NCBI GenBank assembly: GCA_943323705.2
Contig: CALPIT020000086.1
Location: 1-9,412, forward strand
Direction of reading: 5' to 3'
Length of the DNA stretch: 9,412 bases
Source of the DNA: Streptomyces griseus
GTDB lineage: Bacteria; Bacteroidota; Bacteroidia; Chitinophagales; Chitinophagaceae
Shown here: piece after piece, positions 1 through 5,293 of the stretch
Position numbering within the stretch: the stretch's first letter is position 1
Layout of the letters: every line of letters begins with the position of its first letter
The notes under the pieces: model-generated
What the model was told of the DNA's origin: nothing
Database searches by the model: none
Seen by the model: the letters and a program-made list of their open reading frames with translations, nothing else
Program-made: the position numbers and the translations under genes

Positions 1-56
1 GCTAATGATCTTCCAAATCCTGTAGAACAACCGGTAATTAGCCATACTTTTTTCAT
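1..56 (-). CDS. SDR family oxidoreductase, N-terminal fragment
   Basis: The gene runs off the left edge, so only 18 codons and two bases are visible. The ATG is at 56-54 and the reading is MKKVWLITGCSTGFGRSLA, the last residue being inferred from two bases of its codon. A short basic start, a hydrophobic first beta strand and then TGCSTGFG match the TGxxxGxG nucleotide-binding turn of classical short-chain dehydrogenases/reductases. These are NAD(P)(H)-dependent, usually cytosolic enzymes. The catalytic Ser-Tyr-Lys region lies outside the window, so the substrate cannot be named. The gene is divergent from the porin gene at 145, with 88 bp between the two starts. The family call rests on the Rossmann motif placed exactly at the N-terminus; any finer name would be a guess. 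Confidence 0.8.
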   Translation of the reverse strand, partial: MKKVWLITGCSTGFGRSL

Positions 57-69
57 AGTTTTTTTTCAG

Positions 70-77
70 CAAAAGTA
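70..77 (-). promoter_or_regulatory. Possible -7 element for the SDR gene
   Basis: The minus strand reads TACTTTTG here, a full match to the Bacteroidota -7 consensus TAnnTTTG, ending 13 nt before the ATG at 56. No TTTG or TTG is found at the expected 18-21 nt upstream. The element is therefore only half supported, and it would give a leader of under 10 nt. Confidence 0.25.
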
Positions 78-96
78 TACACAATTCAACTATGGA

Positions 97-126
97 TTTG
101 GTTCCTATTGATTAATTTTACTTTTT
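97..126 (+). promoter_or_regulatory. Candidate sigma-A promoter of the porin gene
   Basis: TTTG at 97-100 is followed after 18 nt by TACTTTTT at 119-126. This is one mismatch from the Bacteroidota TTTG / TAnnTTTG promoter. Transcription would start near 133 and leave a leader of about 12 nt before the ATG at 145. The match is good but not perfect. Confidence 0.4.
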
Positions 127-144
127 TAGGTTAAAAAATCATTC

Positions 145-1200
145 ATGCGATACTTTATTTTGATTTCCCTTCTAATTACTAATATTAACGTATGGGCTCA
201 AAAAGACAGTTCCAAGTCAATTGAGTTTACAGGATATGTAGATGTGTATTATGCGTATGATTTCACCAAGCCACAAAATCACGAAATGGCTTCTTTTTTA
301 TACAATTATAAACGAAGCAATGAAGTAAACATAAATTTAGCTTTATTAAAAGCGTCTTTTTCCGACTCGAAGGTTAGAGCAAATATGGCATTGATGGTGG
401 GCAATTATGCTCAATATAATTTGGCTTCAGAACCAACCTGGGCTCAGTTTGTAAATGAAGCTAATATAGGATTTCGTTTGTCAAATAAACATAACTTATG
501 GTTAGACGCCGGAGTATTACCTTCTCATATCGGATTTGAAAGTGCCGTAGGCGCCGATTGTCCAACGCTTACAAGAAGTATATCAGCAGAAAATTCCCCT
601 TATTTTGAAACGGGTGCCAAGCTGACTTACACTAATAAATCAGAAAAAATGTTTCTTTCCCTTTTATATCTAAATGGATGGCAACAAATCACTAAGCCGG
701 ATTTCATCAATCAACCTTCATTTGGCTTGCAGTTCAATTATAAAATCAACAAATCTTTGACCTTCAATTATAGCAATTTCGCAGGAACTACTGCTCCGGA
801 TTCTTTAAACCAGTTCCGCTTTTATCATCATGTATTTTTACAACTTATAAATGACAAAAAATTGAATTTTACTTTAGGTTGTGATGTGGGAAGTCAAAAA
901 AATGGTAAACAAAATATCTGGATATTCAGTCCTTTAGCCATTGCCCAATACAAGCTCAATAAAAAAGTAAATTTGACTACTCGGGTAGAGTATTACCAAG
1001 ATAAAAACCAGATGATCATTTCATCGACATCTCCTAATGGATTCAATGTTTTGGGCGCATCGATAAATATCGATAAAAAAATCACAAGCAAACTACTTTG
1101 GCGTTTGGAAGGAAAACAATATTGGTCTAAAGATAACATTTGGGGTACTTCTCAGAATCAAAATACTATTATTACGACTTCTCTTTCAATGAAGTTCTAG
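145..1200 (+). CDS. Outer-membrane beta-barrel porin (BBP2/OmpL-like)
   Basis: This 351-residue protein starts with a signal peptide of about 18 residues: Arg at position 2, a hydrophobic stretch, then VWA before QKD. The mature part begins with FTGYVDVYYAYDF and continues as alternating polar and hydrophobic strands rich in Tyr, Phe and Asn. It ends in Lys-Phe, the C-terminal aromatic used by the BAM machinery to insert outer-membrane barrels. The opening, together with segments such as WLDAGVLPSHIGFES and SPYFETGAKL, resembles the putative porin family BBP2 (PF07642) of Bacteroidota, and the length is usual for it. It presumably forms a channel in the outer membrane, but the solute is unknown. 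The gene appears monocistronic, with its own candidate promoter and a hairpin terminator at 1250-1279. The family assignment is from memory of family features, not from a search. Confidence 0.8.
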   Translation: MRYFILISLLITNINVWAQKDSSKSIEFTGYVDVYYAYDFTKPQNHEMASFLYNYKRSNEVNINLALLKASFSDSKVRANMALMVGNYAQYNLASEPTWAQFVNEANIGFRLSNKHNLWLDAGVLPSHIGFESAVGADCPTLTRSISAENSPYFETGAKLTYTNKSEKMFLSLLYLNGWQQITKPDFINQPSFGLQFNYKINKSLTFNYSNFAGTTAPDSLNQFRFYHHVFLQLINDKKLNFTLGCDVGSQKNGKQNIWIFSPLAIAQYKLNKKVNLTTRVEYYQDKNQMIISSTSPNGFNVLGASINIDKKITSKLLWRLEGKQYWSKDNIWGTSQNQNTIITTSLSMKF

Positions 1201-1249
1201 TGATTGAAACAGTTGTAATTAATAATGAACTCAAAATTGAAAAAATAAA

Positions 1250-1279
1250 AAAAAACCTTCGAGAAATCGAAGGTTTTTT
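1250..1279. terminator. Bidirectional intrinsic terminator (porin / tRNA-Gln)
   Basis: A 13-bp stem, A-rich and ending in CCTTCGA (1250-1262), pairs with TCGAAGGTTTTTT (1267-1279) around a GAAA tetraloop. Read on the plus strand, the hairpin ends in six T after the porin gene. Read on the minus strand, it ends in a long T-rich run immediately after tRNA-Gln. One structure can therefore end both convergent transcripts. Confidence 0.88.
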
Positions 1280-1281
1280 CG

Positions 1282-1352
1282 TTGGGTTACTAGGATTCGA
1301 ACCTAGACAGACAGAATCAAAATCTGTAGTGCTACCTTTACACAATAACCCA
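1282..1352 (-). tRNA. tRNA-Gln (anticodon TTG)
   Basis: The minus strand folds into a full 71-nt cloverleaf. The acceptor stem is TGGGTTA/TAACCCA with discriminator A. The D stem is GTG/CAC around a loop containing GG. The anticodon stem is ACAGA/TCTGT with loop TTTTGAT, giving anticodon TTG, which reads CAA and CAG glutamine codons. A 4-nt variable loop follows, then the T stem CTAGG/CCTAG with loop TTCGAAT. The 3' CCA is not encoded and must be added enzymatically. The gene lies in the same direction as cphA, 126 nt beyond its stop. It has its own promoter at 1383-1413 and a terminator directly after it. Confidence 0.97.
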
Positions 1353-1382
1353 ATCATTTTCCAAAAATTAAATTTTGGATTG

Positions 1383-1413
1383 CAAAAATAAGGTTTTACA
1401 AAGATGTTCCAAA
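1383..1413 (-). promoter_or_regulatory. Promoter of tRNA-Gln
   Basis: On the minus strand, TTTG (1413-1410) is followed by exactly 19 nt and then TATTTTTG (1390-1383). This is a full match to the Bacteroidota sigma-A promoter TTTG-N19-TAnnTTTG. The predicted start is near 1376, which leaves about 24 nt of 5' leader for RNase P to remove. This indicates that the tRNA is transcribed independently of cphA. Confidence 0.7.
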
Positions 1414-1428
1414 AGATTTTTAAAATTT

Positions 1429-1451
1429 AATCAGGGTTTTTATTCCTGATT
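1429..1451 (-). terminator. Possible terminator after cphA
   Basis: AATCAGG (1429-1435) and CCTGATT (1445-1451) form a 7-bp stem with a 9-nt loop, starting 28 nt past the cphA stop. On the minus strand it is followed by a T-rich but interrupted tract, so termination may be weak. It lies just upstream of the tRNA-Gln promoter, where a stop for cphA transcripts would be expected. Confidence 0.45.
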
Positions 1452-1478
1452 TATCATTTTTTAGAAGAAATCAGAAAA

Positions 1479-4106
1479 TCATGCTGTTTCTGCATCTTCT
1501 TTTTCTTTCATATCTTTTATCAAATCCAGCGCTTCTGAAACCACATCGCACATAATGGTAATTAAAGAGCCCGTTTTTGCAGTATTGTAGGCATGCATGA
1601 TGGCTTCTTTTTCATTATAAATGATGGTAATCGGAATTTCTCTGGGTTTGGTTTCATTAATTCCTTCTACAAGTAACTGAACCATTTCCTCAGCAGCTCG
1701 GCCTCTTAAATGTTTATCCTGGCGAATAATGATTTCATCGAAATTTTTTCCCGAAATTCTTCCCAGTTCTCTGATATCATCATCTCTTCTATCACCAGTA
1801 CCACTGATGATACCTACTTTAGGTGTTCCTTCCATTTTACTTACAAAATCGCAAAGCAATTCAAGTCCGGCAGGGTTATGAGCAAAATCAACCAAAAATT
1901 TAAAATTCTTAAAATGGAACATATTCAACCTTCCAGGTGTTTGCGACACAGAAGGAATGAAAGTTTGTAAAGCCAGTTTGATATCATCAATACTGATGTT
2001 TCTCCAGAAATAAGATCCCAAAACAGCAGGCAAACAATTCATAATGTTATGCAATGCTTTTCCGCCGTAAGTAATTGGAACATCGGCAACTTTAATCACC
2101 CTGATTTTCCAAGTACCTTTCATGATGCTGATATAGCCATTTTCAAAAACAGCAGCATAACCACCTTTCTTGCAATGATTGATGATTCGAGGATTGTTTT
2201 CATCCATACTGAAGAATGCCACATTGCAATCCAAACCTTCTTTCATATTGTACACCAAATCATCATCAGCATTTAGAATGGCATAACCTTGTGGCAAAAC
2301 GGTTTCAGGTACAACTGCTTTTACTTTGGCCATTTGCTCCATGGTTTCAATCCCACCCAATCCAATATGATCTGCACTGATATTTGTAACTATAGCTACA
2401 TCACAATGTCTGAATGCCAATCCGCTTTTTAAAATACCACCTCTGGCACATTCCAACACTGCAAAATCTACAGTCGGATCTTTCAATACAAAATTGGATG
2501 AAACAGGTCCGGTACAATCGCCTTTCATCATCATTTGATTTTGAATATACACGCCGTCACTGGTGGTATAGCCTACTTTGTATCCGGCAGTTTTGGCGAT
2601 ATGTGCTGTAATTCTGGTTGTGGTTGTTTTGCCATTGGTACCTGTAACGGCAATGATAGGTATTGTTCCTGCACTTCCTTTAGGGAATAGCATATCTACA
2701 ACGGGTTCCGCAACGTTTCTGGGTAATCCCACAGATGGATCAATATGCATTCTGAAACCTGGTGCAGCATTCACTTCTAAAATACATCCGCCATTTTCGT
2801 TTACTGGTGTGCGTAAGTCTGTAGCCATGATGTCTATACCACAAATGTCTAGTCCAATGATTTTGGCAATTCGCTCACACATGATGATATTAGCTGGATG
2901 TACTTCGTCTGTAACGTCAGTACTGGTGCCGCCTGTAGAAAGATTCGCTGTAGGCTTCAGTAACACTTGCTCATTTTTGGATGGAATCGTTTCAAGTGTA
3001 TATCCTTTATCGTCAAGCATTTTCTGTGTAAACTGGTCAATGGTAATTTGAGTAAGCACTTTTTCATGACCATAACCTCTTCTGGGGTCTTTATTCACTT
3101 CGTCAATCAGTTCTTGAATATTGCTTTTACCATCGCCAATAACAGCCGCGGGTGTACGAAGTGCCGCACAAATGAATTTGTAATTGATAACCAAAATTCT
3201 GTAATCAACACCTGTGATGTATTTTTCTACAATAACCGATCTGCTGTATGATTTAGCCGCTTCAAAAGCCACCTTTGCTTGTTCCCAGTTGATGATATTG
3301 GTGGTGTTGCCTTTGCCATGATTTCCATCTATAGGCTTGATCACAATAGGGTAGCCAATTCTTTCAATGGTAGCCATTAAGCCTTCTTCAGTTCTTACCA
3401 CATCACCTGTTGGAACAGGTATTTGTGCAGCACCTAAGAGAAGTTTAGTCTCTTCTTTATCGCAGGCAATATCAACGGCGATGTTGCTAGTGGTGCTAGC
3501 AATAGTGGCTCTGATTCTCTTTTGATGTACTCCATAACCAAGTTGTACCAGCGAATGTTTATTTAATCTGATAAATGGTATGCCTCGTTTAGCAGCTTCG
3601 TCTACAATGCAACCGGTACTTGGTCCTAAGCGAGTTTCCTCTCTAATTTCTCTGAGCCTCATGATATCTGCAGGTAGGTCATAATTAACGCCATCTACAA
3701 GTGCCTGAGCCAATGCTACCGATGTTTTGGCTGCAAATACACCTGCTTCTTCTTCTATGTAGCTGAAACAAACAAAATATTCTCCTTCATTACCCGTGCC
3801 TCTTGTTCGGCCAAAACCTGTTTCCATGCCAGCAAGCGTTTGCATCTCTAAAGCAATATGTTCGATCACATGACCCATCCAGGTTCCTTCTTTTACCCTT
3901 TCAAAAAAGCCGCCTCTTTTGCCTACACTACAACGGTGTTCTATCATAGTGGGAAACATAGTCTCCAGTCTTTCTGAGAAACCTTCAATTTTATTTGTGG
4001 GTAATTGTTCCAACGCTTCAAGATCAAGCTTCATTTGAATTAATTTTCCACGTCGCACACTCCAATAATTAGGGCCTCTGAGAACTTTAATTTCCTTTAT
4101 TTTCAT
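1479..4106 (-). CDS. cphA: Cyanophycin synthetase
   Basis: CphA builds cyanophycin (multi-L-arginyl-poly-L-aspartate) in the cytoplasm, using ATP to add Asp to the backbone and then Arg to each Asp side chain. The protein has 875 residues, the usual CphA1 length. The N domain (about 1-160) opens with MKIKEIKVLRGPNYWS, a hallmark start that fixes the ATG at 4106. It carries HVIEH at 79-83. The ATP-grasp domain (about 161-480) has the glycine-rich GNHGKGNTTN (261-270) and the metal/ATP-binding ILEVNAAPG (442-450). The Mur-ligase-like domain (about 481-875) has the P-loop GTNGKTTTT (489-497), ECARGG (552-557), SADHIG (578-583) and DFAHNPAG (740-747). No domain is missing or broken. It is divergent from the cyanophycinase gene, so synthesis and breakdown enzymes share one control region. 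Family assignment is very secure; substrate use has not been tested here. Confidence 0.96.
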   Translation of the reverse strand: MKIKEIKVLRGPNYWSVRRGKLIQMKLDLEALEQLPTNKIEGFSERLETMFPTMIEHRCSVGKRGGFFERVKEGTWMGHVIEHIALEMQTLAGMETGFGRTRGTGNEGEYFVCFSYIEEEAGVFAAKTSVALAQALVDGVNYDLPADIMRLREIREETRLGPSTGCIVDEAAKRGIPFIRLNKHSLVQLGYGVHQKRIRATIASTTSNIAVDIACDKEETKLLLGAAQIPVPTGDVVRTEEGLMATIERIGYPIVIKPIDGNHGKGNTTNIINWEQAKVAFEAAKSYSRSVIVEKYITGVDYRILVINYKFICAALRTPAAVIGDGKSNIQELIDEVNKDPRRGYGHEKVLTQITIDQFTQKMLDDKGYTLETIPSKNEQVLLKPTANLSTGGTSTDVTDEVHPANIIMCERIAKIIGLDICGIDIMATDLRTPVNENGGCILEVNAAPGFRMHIDPSVGLPRNVAEPVVDMLFPKGSAGTIPIIAVTGTNGKTTTTRITAHIAKTAGYKVGYTTSDGVYIQNQMMMKGDCTGPVSSNFVLKDPTVDFAVLECARGGILKSGLAFRHCDVAIVTNISADHIGLGGIETMEQMAKVKAVVPETVLPQGYAILNADDDLVYNMKEGLDCNVAFFSMDENNPRIINHCKKGGYAAVFENGYISIMKGTWKIRVIKVADVPITYGGKALHNIMNCLPAVLGSYFWRNISIDDIKLALQTFIPSVSQTPGRLNMFHFKNFKFLVDFAHNPAGLELLCDFVSKMEGTPKVGIISGTGDRRDDDIRELGRISGKNFDEIIIRQDKHLRGRAAEEMVQLLVEGINETKPREIPITIIYNEKEAIMHAYNTAKTGSLITIMCDVVSEALDLIKDMKEKEDAETA

Positions 4107-4126
4107 TTTCTAAAATGTTTTATTTG

Positions 4127-4157
4127 GAAATATAATTCAATAGCTTGGTCTTGCAAA
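4127..4157 (-). promoter_or_regulatory. Promoter of cphA
   Basis: On the minus strand, TTTG (4157-4154) is followed by 19 nt and TATATTTC (4134-4127), one mismatch from TAnnTTTG. The predicted start is near 4120, giving a short leader of about 14 nt before the ATG at 4106. Short leaders without a clear Shine-Dalgarno sequence are common in Bacteroidota. Confidence 0.55.
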
Positions 4158-4183
4158 AAAATATATTTGGCTTTGGATTTCAT

Positions 4184-4193
4184 CAAATATTTG
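4184..4193. promoter_or_regulatory. Perfect palindrome between cphA and cphB (possible operator)
   Basis: CAAATATTTG is a perfect 10-bp palindrome near the middle of the 192-bp divergent region. ATCAA (4182-4186) and TTGAT (4196-4200) add a further weak symmetry. Its centre lies about 65 bp upstream of the predicted cphA start and a similar distance from a candidate cphB start. That position would suit a shared regulator. It is AT-rich, so chance is possible. Confidence 0.3.
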
Positions 4194-4208
4194 CCTTGAT
4201 TTTTATTG

Positions 4209-4244
4209 TTTGACTAATTAATCCACATTGCTGTATAACATTTG
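4209..4244 (+). promoter_or_regulatory. Weak candidate promoter of cphB
   Basis: TTTG at 4209-4212 and TAACATTTG at 4236-4244 resemble the -33 and -7 elements. However, the spacer is 23 nt and the -7 has three rather than two spacer bases. A cleaner TATATTTG at 4162-4169 has no -33 partner. The cphB promoter is therefore not settled. Confidence 0.22.
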
Positions 4245-4298
4245 GGTAACATTATTTTTCTGATAATCTTATTTTTGCCATCATTAATAAAAAATCAA

Positions 4299-5195
4299 AT
4301 GCAAATTCCTAAAGGAAAACTACTAGCGATAGGCGGTGCAGAAGACAAAGGCACAAATTTAGAAACCGGAGAAATACACAGAAACAATCTCAATTTTTTT
4401 GAACTCGGCATTTTAAAAAGATTTGTTCATGAGGTGGGAAGCACGGATAAGCGAATTGAAGTGATTACCACAGCAAGTATGATTCCTGTTGAAGTAGGTG
4501 AAAATTATCAAACTGCTTTTGGGAAAATCGGGTGTAGCAATATCGGATTGATGCACATTAGAAATCGTGCTGATGCCATGAATGAAGAATATGTTGAAAG
4601 AATAAAAAACTGCGATGGTGTCATGTTTAGTGGCGGTAATCAAATGAGGCTTACCAGTACTTTTGGCGGAACAGAACTTTTAGCATTATTATTGAAAAGA
4701 TATCACGAAGAATCTACTTTCATAGTCGCGGGTACTTCTGCAGGAGCTATGGCCATGAGCAATACCATGATTTATGAAGGGAACGCATCAAAAGCTCATT
4801 TGAAAGGGGAAGTAAAAATTACTACCGGACTCGGATTTATGGATGATGTCATCTTTGATTCTCATTTTGAAAAACGTGGAAGATTCAGCAGATTGGCGCA
4901 AGCGATTGCTACCAATCCTTCTTGTATTGGCATCGGATTAGGCGAGGATACAGGTATGCTTATTACCGATGGAAATAAAATGGAAGCCATAGGAAGCGGG
5001 CTGGTAATGATTGTGGATGGTCATGACATAAAATACAGCAACATCGCAGATATACCTGATGGAAATCCAATCAGCATCGAAAATCTTAAAGTCCATTTCT
5101 GCGAAAATGGGAATGGTTACATGGTAAACGAACGTGTATTTCTAACTGAAGCCATGGAAGGTTCGGTTATTCAAAAGCAAGTACATGTTGAATAA
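4299..5195 (+). CDS. cphB: Cyanophycinase (peptidase family S51)
   Basis: This 298-residue serine exopeptidase cuts cyanophycin into beta-Asp-Arg dipeptides, which a separate isoaspartyl dipeptidase would split. Typical features are IGGAEDKG at 11-18, FSGGNQ at 110-115, the nucleophile elbow GTSAGAM at 145-151 with Ser147, DSHFEKRGR at 187-195 with the likely catalytic His189, and LGEDTGM at 214-220 with Glu216. The length is normal. I chose the ATG at 4299 because MQIPKGKLLAIGG matches the usual start of cytosolic cyanophycinases. The frame stays open upstream to a TTG at 4242, which would add 19 hydrophobic residues. That stretch has no basic n-region and overlaps a promoter-like sequence. 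The gene is divergent from cphA and lies 98 nt before the TonB receptor gene on the same strand. Function by family is secure; cytosolic location is inference. Confidence 0.94.
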   Translation: MQIPKGKLLAIGGAEDKGTNLETGEIHRNNLNFFELGILKRFVHEVGSTDKRIEVITTASMIPVEVGENYQTAFGKIGCSNIGLMHIRNRADAMNEEYVERIKNCDGVMFSGGNQMRLTSTFGGTELLALLLKRYHEESTFIVAGTSAGAMAMSNTMIYEGNASKAHLKGEVKITTGLGFMDDVIFDSHFEKRGRFSRLAQAIATNPSCIGIGLGEDTGMLITDGNKMEAIGSGLVMIVDGHDIKYSNIADIPDGNPISIENLKVHFCENGNGYMVNERVFLTEAMEGSVIQKQVHVE

Positions 5196-5216
5196 TCAAT
5201 TCATTAAGGATTAGTT

Positions 5217-5246
5217 TTTTAAATGTCATTTTTAAGTCATTTAAAA
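5217..5246. repeat. Inverted repeat between cphB and the TonB receptor gene
   Basis: TTTTAAATG (5217-5225) and CATTTAAAA (5238-5246) form a perfect 9-bp inverted repeat around a 12-nt loop. The plus strand has no T run after it, so it is not a classical terminator. It lies 48 nt upstream of the receptor start and just before a -7-like TACATTTC at 5255-5262. It could be an operator or an mRNA hairpin, or a chance match in AT-rich DNA. Confidence 0.35.
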
Positions 5247-5293
5247 GTGAAGTATACATTTCTAAAATTCTCTAATGTAATTTTAGATTTCAT

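Noticed and set aside
1282..1352. tRNA-Gln as an integration site for a mobile element
   Set aside because: No integrase gene and no direct repeat of the tRNA 3' end is present in the window.
1361..1378. CCAAAA/TTTTGG inverted repeat upstream of tRNA-Gln
   Set aside because: It falls around the predicted transcript start and early leader of the tRNA, is AT-rich and has no T tail, so no function can be supported.
1140..1391. 83-codon plus-strand frame over the end of the porin gene
   Set aside because: It runs through the terminator and antisense to tRNA-Gln, and the LGFEPRQTES segment is the tRNA sequence translated.
2578..3051. 157-codon plus-strand frame inside cphA
   Set aside because: It is fully antisense to well-conserved ATP-grasp and Mur-ligase coding sequence, has no promoter and matches no family I know.
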